Origin: Acinetobacter corruptisaponis
Lineage (GTDB): Bacteria > Pseudomonadota > Gammaproteobacteria > Pseudomonadales > Moraxellaceae
Length of the DNA: 64,000 nt
Direction: 5' to 3'
NCBI RefSeq assembly: GCF_030053775.1
Contig: NZ_CP125669.1
Coordinates: 124,001-188,000 of the forward strand
The notes below the pieces were generated by a model, which was not told the origin of the DNA, made no database searches, and was given only the letters and a program-made list of their open reading frames with translations. Positions within the stretch are counted from its first letter, which is position 1. Each line of letters starts with the position of its first letter. Position numbers and translations under genes: made by a program. This document shows, piece by piece, positions 33,741 through 42,628 of this stretch.

Positions 33741-35069
33741 ATGAATACACATTCTTTACTCCTGAAAATGAGCTGTCTAGCGATTGCCATCTGTACGGCG
33801 CAAAGCAGTTTTGCCGATCAGCCGTGGTCTCAAGACCGTCAATGGTTATTGGGTGACTGGAATGGACAACGCCAACAACTCGAAAAAGATGGTTATAAAT
33901 TTACCGCAGCGATGATGAGTCAATCAGCAACCAATCTGGATGGTGGCTATAACGATGACAATGCCTTTAAAAATGCGGCTCAACTGGCTTTGGGCGCGAA
34001 TTTTGATCTGGAGAAAATTGCGGGCTGGAAAAATACCACAGCCAATATTTTAATTACCAAGCGTGATGGCAATGCTCTGACCCTTGATCGAATTAAAGAT
34101 CCGCGTTCCAGTGCATTAGGCAATTCACAGGAAATTTATGGGCGCGGCAAAATCTGGCGTTTAACTCAGGCATGGGTGAAAACAGGATTCGCTGACAATA
34201 CTGTTCAATTCAAGATTGGACGCATGGGCATGTCTGATGACTTTAATGGTTCGCAGTGTGAATTCCAGAACCTACTGTTATGTGGTGGGCAACTTGGAAA
34301 ATCCATTGGTTCGATTTGGTACAACCTCCCTGTAGGACTATGGGGAACCAATATCAAATATCAATTTGCACCTGAATGGACACTCGGTGTTGGTGTTTAT
34401 GAGATCAATCCTGACAATACCAAAACTGACAAAGACAGTGATGGTTTTAACTTGGATATGGATCATGTCAAAGGCGCAACCATTCCAGTAGAACTGGCAT
34501 GGCGACCAAAGTTGGCAGCCTTTAATGGGTTGGCAGGTGAATATAAGGTTGGTGCGCTATATTCCACTGCTGAAGCCAATGACATTGCCACAGCAGGCAA
34601 AATCCATGATGGCAAACACAGCTTTTGGTTGAATACCCAGCAACAGCTTACACAAAAAGATGGCGATCCAAAACGTGGCTTATTCGCCAGTTTTAATGCT
34701 GTGATCAATGATAAGGCCACCACGGCTGTGCAAAGCACCCAACAGCTTGCGTTCTGGTACAGAGGTGCATTTGATAGCCGTCCCAATGATTCCATCGGTT
34801 TGGGTGTTGCCAATTATCTGGTCAATGATCGTTACAAAGACCGTCAAATTGCAACCAATACCAGTCGTGGTTATGACCAATATGATGCGCTTGCAGCCGA
34901 CTATGTACCTGTTCAGCGTGATGAACTCAATGTTGAGTTGAACTATACCTATCAATGGTCACCTGCGGTGATGCTCAGACCAAACCTGCAATACATTCAT
35001 CAACCTGCTGGTGTTAAAGAGGTGGATGATGCGTGGGTTGCAGGTTTAAGTATGCGTGTGAATTTCTAA
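33741..35069 (+). CDS. quiX: carbohydrate-selective porin (OprB-type) QuiX
   Basis: A 442-residue outer-membrane beta-barrel: a signal peptide ending SSFADQPW, then WLLGDWNGQRQQLEKDGYKFTA, the N-terminal block of the OprB family, alternating strand repeats, and a C-terminal FVAGLSMRVNF-like ending with Phe, the typical outer-membrane sorting residue (the actual last residues are GLSMRVNF). It probably admits quinate and shikimate to the periplasm. It sits between quiC and quiA as in ADP1. Confidence 0.93.
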   Translation: MNTHSLLLKMSCLAIAICTAQSSFADQPWSQDRQWLLGDWNGQRQQLEKDGYKFTAAMMSQSATNLDGGYNDDNAFKNAAQLALGANFDLEKIAGWKNTTANILITKRDGNALTLDRIKDPRSSALGNSQEIYGRGKIWRLTQAWVKTGFADNTVQFKIGRMGMSDDFNGSQCEFQNLLLCGGQLGKSIGSIWYNLPVGLWGTNIKYQFAPEWTLGVGVYEINPDNTKTDKDSDGFNLDMDHVKGATIPVELAWRPKLAAFNGLAGEYKVGALYSTAEANDIATAGKIHDGKHSFWLNTQQQLTQKDGDPKRGLFASFNAVINDKATTAVQSTQQLAFWYRGAFDSRPNDSIGLGVANYLVNDRYKDRQIATNTSRGYDQYDALAADYVPVQRDELNVELNYTYQWSPAVMLRPNLQYIHQPAGVKEVDDAWVAGLSMRVNF

Positions 35070-35084
35070 AAAGGAGTATGAAGT

Positions 35085-37508
35085 ATGTCTGAATCTACAG
35101 GCTCACATACCATACTGAAAATATGGTGTTTTATTCTGGGACTGGCTTTGTTGCTGACTGGACTGTTTTTTACAGTCGGTGGCTTTAAGCTGGTGACACT
35201 CGGAGGATCATGGTATTTCGTGATCTCTGGTTTATTAACCCTTGCCTCGGCATTTTTCATTTTTAAGAAAAATGCACTTGGGGTATGGTTATTCAGTCTG
35301 GTTTTTGTTGGAACAATTGTTTGGTCCTTGTTTGATGCAGGCTGGGAGTTCTGGCCTTTATTCTCAAGATTGATGTTCCCCGCAGGTGTTTTTGCTGCAC
35401 TGATGTTTACCTTGCCTGCCATTCGCCGTTATCAGTTTCAACCGAGTGCGGATTTACCCGCCTATGGCTTAGGTGTGTTGACTGTTTTGGGAATGGTGAT
35501 TGGACTTTATCAAATGTTCCAGCCACATCCAACTGTTGCGGCATCGGGTGAGAAATTACCCTTGGTTCCTGTCAAGACAGACATGAAGCAAACCAACTGG
35601 GAACATTATGGGCAGGATTCAGGTGGTAGCCGCTTTGCCGCATTGGACCAAATTACCCGTGACAATGTACATCAGTTAAAAGAAGCCTGGCGTTTCCGTA
35701 CGGGTGATTTCACTACGGGTACAGGTAATGGGGCGGAAGACCAGATGACCCCGTTACAGGTCGGCAACAAGCTGTTTTTGTGTACGCCACATAACAATAT
35801 TTTTGCTCTGGAAGCCGATTCAGGTAAGCAGCTTTGGAAAGCTGAGGTCAACTCCAAGTCGGATGCATGGGAGCGTTGTCGTGGTGTTGCCTATTTTGAC
35901 TCAACTCAGCCGTTGCTACAGCCAACATTGGCAGGCGCAACCCCTGTAAAAGCAGTGGCAAACAATACTTCATGTTTACGTCGTGTATATACCAATACGC
36001 CAGATGGTCGCTTAATTGCGGTGAATGCTGATACAGGTGAACGCTGTAAAGACTTTGGTGTCGATGGAACAGTGGACTTGCTCAAGGGCTTGGGTGAGGG
36101 AACAACTGCACCACGTTTTGAAGTCACTTCTGCGCCAACCATTGCAGGTAGTGTGATTGTGGTGGGTAGCCGTATTGCCGATAACTTTGCCGCAGACATG
36201 CCAGGCGGTGTCATTCGTGCCTACGATGTCATTACAGGTGAATTACGTTGGGCGTTTGATCCACGCAATCCTGATCCAAACTACGTGTTAAAAGAGGGTG
36301 AAACCTATAAGCGTAGTTCGGCAAACTCATGGGCAGCAATGTCTTATGATCCGCAAATGAACACCGTATTCCTGCCAATGGGTAGCTCATCTGTGGATGT
36401 ATGGGGCGGTAACCGTCAACCATTGGACCATAAATACAACTCATCCGTTCTTGCTTTAGATGCGACTACAGGAAAGGAAAAGTGGGTTTATCAAACTGTT
36501 CATAATGATCTTTGGGACTTTGACTTGCCAATGCAGCCAAGTCTGGTCGATTTTCCAATGAAAGATGGTAGCAACAAACCTGCTGTGGTGATTGGAACCA
36601 AATCAGGCCAGTTCTTTGTACTGGATCGAGTCACAGGCCAGCCATTAACCAAAGTGGTTGAGCAGCCTGTAAAACCTGCCGATATCAAAGGTGAACAATA
36701 CAGCCCAACACAACCTCGTTCAGTTGAAATGCCGCAAATTGGCAACCAAACCTTGACTGAGTCGGATATGTGGGGTGCAACGCCATTTGATCAACTGATG
36801 TGCCGTATCAACTTTAAATCTATGCGCTATGAGGGCTTGTTTACCGCACCAGGCACAGATGTTTCGCTCAGCTTCCCAGGTTCTTTGGGTGGCATGAACT
36901 GGGGCAGTATCGCCTTTGATCCAAGCCATCAATATATGTTTGTCAATGACATGCGTTTAGGGTTATGGATTCAGTTGATTGAACAAACCCCAGAAGACTT
37001 GGCTGTTCAGGCCAATGGTGGTGAAAAAGTCAACACAGGTATGGGTGCCGTGCCAATGAAAGGCACACCATACAAGGTGAATAAAGACCGTTTCTGGTCG
37101 AAGCTGATGATTCCATGTCAAAAACCGCCGTATGGCACCATGACTGCAATTGATATGAAAACCCGTCAGGTTGCATGGCAAGTACCAATGGGAACAGTGC
37201 AGGATACGGGTCCAATGGGAATTAAGATGGGCTTGCCTGTGCCGATTGGCATGCCAACCATTGGTGGTCCAATGGCAACACAGGGGGGGCTGGTATTCTT
37301 TGCCGCAACTCAAGACTATTACCTACGCGCCTTGGATTCATCTTCAGGCAAGGAGCTTTGGAAAGCACGCTTACCTGTGGGTAGCCAAGGTACACCGATC
37401 AGCTATGTTTCACCTAAAAATGGAAAACAGTATGTGATGATCACTGCAGGCGGCGCTCGTCAATCCCCTGATCATGGCGATTATGTGATTGCTTATAGCC
37501 TGAACTAA
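35085..37508 (+). CDS. quiA: PQQ-dependent quinate/shikimate dehydrogenase
   Basis: An 807-residue membrane-bound quinoprotein. The first 140 residues hold about five membrane helices, then a beta-propeller with the PQQ repeats. Visible motifs are NWEHYGQDSGGSRFAALDQI (start of propeller), ADSGKQLWKAEV, YKRSSANSWAAMSYDP, WDFDLPMQPSLVD and LDSSSGKELWKARL near the end. It oxidises quinate to dehydroquinate and shikimate to dehydroshikimate, passing electrons to ubiquinone. PQQ supply must come from genes outside this window. A strong terminator ends the operon. Confidence 0.96.
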   Translation: MSESTGSHTILKIWCFILGLALLLTGLFFTVGGFKLVTLGGSWYFVISGLLTLASAFFIFKKNALGVWLFSLVFVGTIVWSLFDAGWEFWPLFSRLMFPAGVFAALMFTLPAIRRYQFQPSADLPAYGLGVLTVLGMVIGLYQMFQPHPTVAASGEKLPLVPVKTDMKQTNWEHYGQDSGGSRFAALDQITRDNVHQLKEAWRFRTGDFTTGTGNGAEDQMTPLQVGNKLFLCTPHNNIFALEADSGKQLWKAEVNSKSDAWERCRGVAYFDSTQPLLQPTLAGATPVKAVANNTSCLRRVYTNTPDGRLIAVNADTGERCKDFGVDGTVDLLKGLGEGTTAPRFEVTSAPTIAGSVIVVGSRIADNFAADMPGGVIRAYDVITGELRWAFDPRNPDPNYVLKEGETYKRSSANSWAAMSYDPQMNTVFLPMGSSSVDVWGGNRQPLDHKYNSSVLALDATTGKEKWVYQTVHNDLWDFDLPMQPSLVDFPMKDGSNKPAVVIGTKSGQFFVLDRVTGQPLTKVVEQPVKPADIKGEQYSPTQPRSVEMPQIGNQTLTESDMWGATPFDQLMCRINFKSMRYEGLFTAPGTDVSLSFPGSLGGMNWGSIAFDPSHQYMFVNDMRLGLWIQLIEQTPEDLAVQANGGEKVNTGMGAVPMKGTPYKVNKDRFWSKLMIPCQKPPYGTMTAIDMKTRQVAWQVPMGTVQDTGPMGIKMGLPVPIGMPTIGGPMATQGGLVFFAATQDYYLRALDSSSGKELWKARLPVGSQGTPISYVSPKNGKQYVMITAGGARQSPDHGDYVIAYSLN

Positions 37509-37530
37509 ACCTTGAATTATTAAGCAACAT

Positions 37531-37565
37531 AAAACGGCAATCATGAGTGATTGCCGTTTTTTATT
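37531..37565 (+). terminator. terminator of the pca-qui operon
   Basis: AAAACGGCAATCA, loop TGAG, TGATTGCCGTTTT and further T; also placed to end the convergent hydrolase gene. Confidence 0.93.
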
Positions 37566-37573
37566 TCAGGAAA

Positions 37574-38698
37574 TTAAGTGGTAGCAGTCAGAACAGGCAT
37601 CTGTGTTGCGTCAGAGATCACTGCAAACTGTGGTTGGGCATTTTGCCCCAGTTGATAATCTGAAAAATTCACCTGCCAGAAACCCAGACTTGCAGTTGTG
37701 GCAATATAGAACACCTGATTATCATGATCACGGACAATTTCCCATTGGGTATAGTCACCCTTGATATTGTCAGCTTGCTCTATACATTGTTCACGGGTGA
37801 CATAAATGCCCTTAATCACATTCATCGCATGTGCAATTGCAGCGGTATTACTTGGACGTTTAGCCTGATTCAACCACGGAATTGAATAGTTCAAGGTCAT
37901 GGTTGTGCGTAGAAAACGGTCAGAGGGTAACGCTGATGAGGACAGCCCAATTGAACCACCGCCATTGCCTGCTCGGTTAACATTCATGCCTATGATGGTT
38001 TTACTGGCTGTTTCGACATTGGTTACGCCGAGATAGTTTTCCAGATTGGTACGATGCCATTCAATAAATGGGGTATTGGTCATGACACCAATATCGGTGT
38101 TATCGGTAATGGATAATTGCCCATCCCTAAATTCAAGTACCAGACTTGCTCCAGTTTTATCATGGAACTGGAAATGGATGGGAATGAGGTTTTTAAGCTC
38201 ATCAGTTTTATTTAATTCACTTTGTTCAGAAAATTGTAGTGGATCCCAGAAATATAATACCTCACCTAATGAAGTGGGTTTACCTTGCTGAATTGCATAT
38301 AAATCATTTTTTAAAGTTTCAACCGAGGAATAGTTGGAGGCTGCCCAGCCACAAATATCCAGTGCGGAAATCAGCTTGGCATTTTGCGGAGCATCAGCCT
38401 TTTTGGGATAACGGGAGGGTGGTAACCATAGTGCGGCAGCAGAAAACCCCTCGGTATTCATGGCATCGCATAATTTGGTATCCAGTATATTCAGTGGCAG
38501 TTTTATACCAATCCCCATAAATCCATATTTCGCCTGCCATTGATAGGCAGGGGCAGATGGGCTGAGGGTATCAATCGCCTTTAAGGAAGTTGTCAGTGGA
38601 ATAGCTGCCAATTGCCATGTAAAGGTGGCGGCAAAATCCATGGTGCGTCCAGAAATGCGGTAACCTGTGGTTTGGGGTAGGATAAACTCGGTACACAT
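37574..38698 (-). CDS. choloylglycine-hydrolase / penicillin-V-acylase family amidase
   Basis: A 374-residue Ntn-hydrolase. The protein begins MCTEF, placing the nucleophilic Cys at position 2 after Met removal, without signal peptide. GYRISGRTMDFAA (Arg and Asp of the active site) follows, and MNTEGFSAAALWLP and GVMTNTPFIEWH match the family's inner strands. It hydrolyses linear amides (bile salts, penicillin V, or N-acyl-homoserine lactones in some relatives). It does not belong to the pca-qui operon, being convergent with quiA. Substrate unknown; acyl-homoserine-lactone quenching is one possibility. Confidence 0.85.
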   Translation of the reverse strand: MCTEFILPQTTGYRISGRTMDFAATFTWQLAAIPLTTSLKAIDTLSPSAPAYQWQAKYGFMGIGIKLPLNILDTKLCDAMNTEGFSAAALWLPPSRYPKKADAPQNAKLISALDICGWAASNYSSVETLKNDLYAIQQGKPTSLGEVLYFWDPLQFSEQSELNKTDELKNLIPIHFQFHDKTGASLVLEFRDGQLSITDNTDIGVMTNTPFIEWHRTNLENYLGVTNVETASKTIIGMNVNRAGNGGGSIGLSSSALPSDRFLRTTMTLNYSIPWLNQAKRPSNTAAIAHAMNVIKGIYVTREQCIEQADNIKGDYTQWEIVRDHDNQVFYIATTASLGFWQVNFSDYQLGQNAQPQFAVISDATQMPVLTATT

Positions 38699-38938
38699 AT
38701 TATTTTCTCTTTTGATTATTGGAATGAGCCATTGTTATTTGTTGGCTTTATTATCTAATCTTATTATATAGATTTTCTAAAAACTAATAAGATTAGTTGA
38801 GTCTGAAAACTAACAGATGATATTTTTAAAGTCAATTCATTGATTTTTAATAAATCATTTTAGATTTTATTTAAAATAATTTTTTTATTATTTTAATTAA
38901 CCTGAATCACGGATAAGCCATAGACTTGAAAAAGAGAA

Positions 38939-38987
38939 GGACTAGAGCCATCAGTTAGTTACCACACAAAACTTACGACTCTAGTCC
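38939..38987. promoter_or_regulatory. 9-bp inverted repeat before the transposase start
   Basis: GGACTAGAG (38939-38947) and CTCTAGTCC (38979-38987) flank a 31-base loop; the second arm ends two bases before the ATG. In a long transcript from outside, the hairpin could hide the ribosome site, as known for IS10 and IS50. Confidence 0.45.
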
Positions 38988-38989
38988 TT

Positions 38990-39859
38990 ATGTTCGATAG
39001 TACCCAATTATTCTGTATAATTGATGATTTCTTTCTAAAATTTGAATCAGTTTACTGGAAATTCTTAAAGCAAAATCTTAAATGCCTAAGAATTCGCCCT
39101 GCACAGCTCAGTATTTCTGAAATTGTCTTTATTGCAATTTGGTATAAACATTCACATTTCAATAACTTTAAAGCATTCTTTACGGCACTGAGACATAACT
39201 ATCTTCATTTATTCAAAAGCCTGCCTTGTTACCAACGTATGATTTACCTGATCAATACTCATCAACTGGCTTTACATGCCTTACATTTCGCCCTGATGAA
39301 AGATCAGCAAAGTTCTTATTTATGGATCGATTCAACGACATTGGCTGTCTGTAAAAATCAGCGAATAAAAAGACATAAATCGCTAGCAGCAATTGCAACT
39401 CGTGGTAAAAGTTCTATGGGTTGGTTCTTTGGTTGTAAGTTGCATGTACTTATGAATCAGTCAGGTGAAATACTCAGCACAGCTTTATCAAATGGGCATA
39501 CAGCAGATATAAAAATGGTTGAACAGTTAGTCAAAGGAATGACTGCTAAATTGTATGCTGATCGTGGCTATATTAGTCATGAATTAAAGAGTAAATTAAG
39601 AGTACAAGATATTGATTTAATTACCTATCACCGAAAGAACATGAAATCTATACAGTTATCAAAAGCAGATGAATACCATCTGAAACAACGCAATAAAATA
39701 GAAACTTTATTCAGTTTGCTGAAGGGGGCGTACAATCTAGTGACGACTAGAGCGAGAAGTGTTGCAGGCTATTTAGCTGGTATTTATGCATCTTTATGTG
39801 CTTATCAAATATGTCATCAAAACAAGCCGATGATTCGTATTATGGAAATATCGGCTTAA
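38990..39859 (+). CDS. IS982-family transposase
   Basis: A 289-residue DDE transposase of full length: LWIDSTTLAVC (first Asp, near residue 113), KLYADRGYIS (second Asp, near 191) and NKIETLFSLLKGAYNL (Glu near 234, with the DDE helix). RGKSSMGWFFGCKLHV between them is the typical IS982 block. No frameshift or stop is seen, so the element is potentially active. The start lies inside the element near its left end. Confidence 0.92.
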   Translation: MFDSTQLFCIIDDFFLKFESVYWKFLKQNLKCLRIRPAQLSISEIVFIAIWYKHSHFNNFKAFFTALRHNYLHLFKSLPCYQRMIYLINTHQLALHALHFALMKDQQSSYLWIDSTTLAVCKNQRIKRHKSLAAIATRGKSSMGWFFGCKLHVLMNQSGEILSTALSNGHTADIKMVEQLVKGMTAKLYADRGYISHELKSKLRVQDIDLITYHRKNMKSIQLSKADEYHLKQRNKIETLFSLLKGAYNLVTTRARSVAGYLAGIYASLCAYQICHQNKPMIRIMEISA

Positions 39860-39951
39860 ACAAGATTCGGGTTAATTAATATGTGTTTTAAGCTGATTAT
39901 TGTTCTTATGTTTTAAGATAATAAGTAGTGTAAAATTTTTATTTTAAATAT

Positions 39952-39983
39952 AAAAAATCCCCCTTATGTATCAAAGGGGGATT
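39952..39983 (-). terminator. terminator of alaA
   Basis: On the minus strand AATCCCCCTT and AAGGGGGATT flank a short loop and are followed by TTTTTT, just after the alaA stop. Confidence 0.9.
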
Positions 39984-39993
39984 GAATATGATC

Positions 39994-41424
39994 CTAACGT
40001 ATTTTAGCGAGGAAACGGCCTAAACGGTTAATTGCCTCACGTAACTCATTTTCCGCAGGTAAAAATACCACACGGAAATGGTCAGGCGTTGGCCAGTTAA
40101 AGCCCGTGCCCTGAACCAGTAAAACTTTTTCAGCCTTTAATAAATCCAGCATGAATTTTTCGTCATCTTCAACTGGATAAATTTCTGGGTCAAGTTTAGG
40201 GAAACAGTACATGGCACCATCAGGTTTAACACAACTCACACCAGGAATTTCATTCAACATTTCCCATGCAATATTGCGTTGCTCATATAAACGCCCACCT
40301 GGACGGATTAGGTCATTAATGGACTGATAACCACCCAACGCAGTCTGAATGGCATATTGCGCCTGATGGTTGGCACACAGACGCATGGAAGCCAGCATGT
40401 CCAGACCCTCAATATAGTCTGCCGCACGCGCTTTGTCACCTGTAATCGCCATCCATCCAGCACGATAACCCGCAATACGATATGCTTTGGATAAACCATT
40501 AAACGAAATACATAACTGGTCGCCTGCCAGTGCCGCCAATGCGACATGCTCGATTCCGTCATAAATGATTTTGTCGTAAATTTCATCGGCAAACAGAATC
40601 AGGTCATGTTTTTTTGCCAGGGCAACAATCTGTTCCAATACATGGCGAGGGTAGACTGAGCCTGTCGGGTTGTTTGGATTAATCACCACAATCCCACGCG
40701 TATTTGGCGTGATCTTGCTTTCCATATCCGCAATGTCGGGATACCAGTAGTTCTCTTCATCACATTTATAGTGAACTGCCGTACCCCCTGAAAGGTTGAC
40801 TGCCGCTGTCCACAATGGATAGTCAGGCATTGGCACCAGCATTTCATCGCCGTCATCCAGCAACCCCTGCATCGCCATCACGATCAGTTCAGACACACCA
40901 TTGCCAACATACACATCATTGACATGCATATCAAAAATGCCTTTCTGCTGGTAATACTGGCAGATTGCCTTACGCGCAGGGAAAATACCTTTGGAATCAG
41001 TGTAGCCAATCGCATTTGGCAGGTTTAAGGCAACGTCGTTGATAATCTCTTGTGGCGCTTCAAAACCAAAAGGCGCAGGATTGCCGATATTCAGCTTGAT
41101 GATCTTATGTCCTTGCTCTTCCATTTCATTGGCGGCGCGTAATACTGGTCCACGAATGTCGTAACAAACATGCTCAAGCTTAGAGGATTTCCTGATTTCT
41201 CTAGTGGTTTGAGTTGAGTTGGGAATAGCAGTATTTTTAGACATAGCTGGATTCACTTTTGCATATCGGTATAAATAACTTTTAAAGGTTTCAACGGTAA
41301 CCAGATCAAGATCATGCTGATCTCTCAGTAATTCAACAATTTTTTCATGGGTAAAACCCGATTGTTGATATTGTCTGATGGTTGGCAATAGGTTTTGAAA
41401 AACCACACTTTTCTTTTGCGACAT
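39994..41424 (-). CDS. alaA: alanine-type aminotransferase with extra N-terminal domain
   Basis: A 476-residue fold-type I PLP enzyme. The aminotransferase part begins near residue 80 (KLEHVCYDIRGPVLRAANEM), with KLNIGNPAPFGFEAP, NPNNPTGSVYP and the PLP Lys in SFNGLSKAYRIAGYRAGW (Lys near 312). This matches AlaA of E. coli (pyruvate-glutamate transaminase). Residues 1-65 (VFQNLLPTIRQYQQSGFTHE, then LVTVETFKSYLYRYAK) are an added domain that looks like a small DNA-binding or plasmid-type HTH module. The AGGAC site is upstream of the ATG. Confidence 0.9.
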   Translation of the reverse strand: MSQKKSVVFQNLLPTIRQYQQSGFTHEKIVELLRDQHDLDLVTVETFKSYLYRYAKVNPAMSKNTAIPNSTQTTREIRKSSKLEHVCYDIRGPVLRAANEMEEQGHKIIKLNIGNPAPFGFEAPQEIINDVALNLPNAIGYTDSKGIFPARKAICQYYQQKGIFDMHVNDVYVGNGVSELIVMAMQGLLDDGDEMLVPMPDYPLWTAAVNLSGGTAVHYKCDEENYWYPDIADMESKITPNTRGIVVINPNNPTGSVYPRHVLEQIVALAKKHDLILFADEIYDKIIYDGIEHVALAALAGDQLCISFNGLSKAYRIAGYRAGWMAITGDKARAADYIEGLDMLASMRLCANHQAQYAIQTALGGYQSINDLIRPGGRLYEQRNIAWEMLNEIPGVSCVKPDGAMYCFPKLDPEIYPVEDDEKFMLDLLKAEKVLLVQGTGFNWPTPDHFRVVFLPAENELREAINRLGRFLAKIR

Positions 41425-41671
41425 TTTTTGTCCTGTACAACAGACAGCGGTGTGGTATCAGCATAGCATCATCTTTGCTTACTTGAAAGATAAACCTATA
41501 AATAAAATGCTCACCATAAAACCTATTTTGCTTACTATTTGCTATTTGTGCGGTAAATGTTTAATTTGTTATAAATTTTGCAGCGATAGACTAGAGTTTT
41601 TATTGGGAATCGCGTAAATATAAAAACTGATCACCAAATACTTTTAAAATACAGAATAAAAGGAGCAGGTC

Positions 41672-42091
41672 ATGGGAAAAGTCAATAAAACTGACCGAGA
41701 ATGGCAAAGAGAACTGTCACCAGAAGAATATCGGATTACCCGTCAAAAAGGCACAGAGCCTGCTTTCACTGGACAATACTGGAACACTAAGCAGCATGGA
41801 ACCTATGTGTGCCGTTGCTGTGGTGCGGAACTATTTTCCTCGGACACCAAATATGACAGTGGGTGTGGCTGGCCGAGCTTTTTTCGACCACTTGACAGCA
41901 CTGCAATAGAAGAACACGAAGATTTGTCGCATGGTATGGTCAGAACGGAAATTGTCTGCCATGATTGTGACGCGCATTTGGGGCATGTATTTGAGGATGG
42001 CCCGCAGCCGACAGGATTGCGCTATTGCGTTAATTCGGCATCACTACAACTTAAAACACAAGAAAAGAACGACGAGGAAACATATCCATGA
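41672..42091 (+). CDS. msrB: peptide-methionine (R)-S-oxide reductase
   Basis: A 139-residue MsrB with two zinc CxxC pairs (CRCC near 49-52, CHDC near 95-98), the block [11 protein letters not shown] and catalytic Cys in [10 protein letters not shown] (near 119). It repairs methionine-R-sulfoxide in proteins with thioredoxin. AAAAGGAG precedes the ATG. Its stop overlaps the gpx start by four bases, a coupled oxidative-repair pair. Confidence 0.96.
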   Translation: MGKVNKTDREWQRELSPEEYRITRQKGTEPAFTGQYWNTKQHGTYVCRCCGAELFSSDTKYDSGCGWPSFFRPLDSTAIEEHEDLSHGMVRTEIVCHDCDAHLGHVFEDGPQPTGLRYCVNSASLQLKTQEKNDEETYP

Positions 42092-42576
42092 GTAACATTT
42101 ATCAGTTTGAAGCTGAATTGTTAGAGGGAGATATAAAGGCGCTCGCCGACTATAAAGGCAAGGTCATGCTGATTGTAAACACTGCAAGCAAGTGTGGTTT
42201 TACCCCGCAGTTTGCAGGACTTGAAAAACTCTATGAAAAATATAAACCACAGGGTCTGGAAATTTTGGGGTTTCCATGTAACCAGTTTGGTGGGCAGGAT
42301 CCAGGAACAAATAAAGAAATAGGGGCGTTCTGCCAACGTAACTATGGGGTCAATTTTCCAATGTTTGCCAAGGTTGATGTAAAAGGGCCTGAAGCACATG
42401 CCATTTTTCGTTTTTTAACCCGAGAGGCGAAAGGTATTTTGGGAAGCCAGAACATTAAATGGAATTTCACCAAATTTCTGGTGGGGCGTAATGGTGAGGT
42501 TTTAGGACGTTACGCACCGACGACCAAACCCGAGGCTTTGGAAGCGGATATTGAGAAAGCATTGGCAAGCAAATAA
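42088..42576 (+). CDS. glutathione-peroxidase-family thiol peroxidase
   Basis: A 162-residue peroxidase of the BtuE/Gpx type. The active Cys lies in [12 protein letters not shown] (near residue 36; Cys replaces selenocysteine), with [13 protein letters not shown] near 65-77 and WNFTKFLV near 130. It reduces hydroperoxides, probably with thioredoxin. It starts inside the msrB stop region (4-base overlap). Confidence 0.94.
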   Translation: MSNIYQFEAELLEGDIKALADYKGKVMLIVNTASKCGFTPQFAGLEKLYEKYKPQGLEILGFPCNQFGGQDPGTNKEIGAFCQRNYGVNFPMFAKVDVKGPEAHAIFRFLTREAKGILGSQNIKWNFTKFLVGRNGEVLGRYAPTTKPEALEADIEKALASK

Positions 42577-42584
42577 GAGACAAT

Positions 42585-42618
42585 AAAAAATGGGCGGTTT
42601 ATTAACCGCCCATTTTTT
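42585..42618. terminator. bidirectional terminator
   Basis: AAAAAATGGGCGGTT, loop TATT, AACCGCCCATTTTTT, between the convergent peroxidase and RND permease genes. Confidence 0.95.
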
Positions 42619-42628
42619 ATGGATGTTT

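Larger units (their letters stand above)
38900..39872 (+). mobile_element. IS982-family insertion sequence, apparently complete (973 bp)
   Basis: Terminal inverted repeats are ACCTGAATC...TAAGCC at the left and, read inward on the other strand, ACCCGAATC...TAAGCC at the right, alike over about 20 positions. TAATTA flanks both ends (38894-38899 and 39873-39878), a likely 6-bp target duplication, though its palindromic nature makes the exact ends uncertain by a base or two. It contains one transposase gene and lies between the amidase promoter and alaA. Confidence 0.88.
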
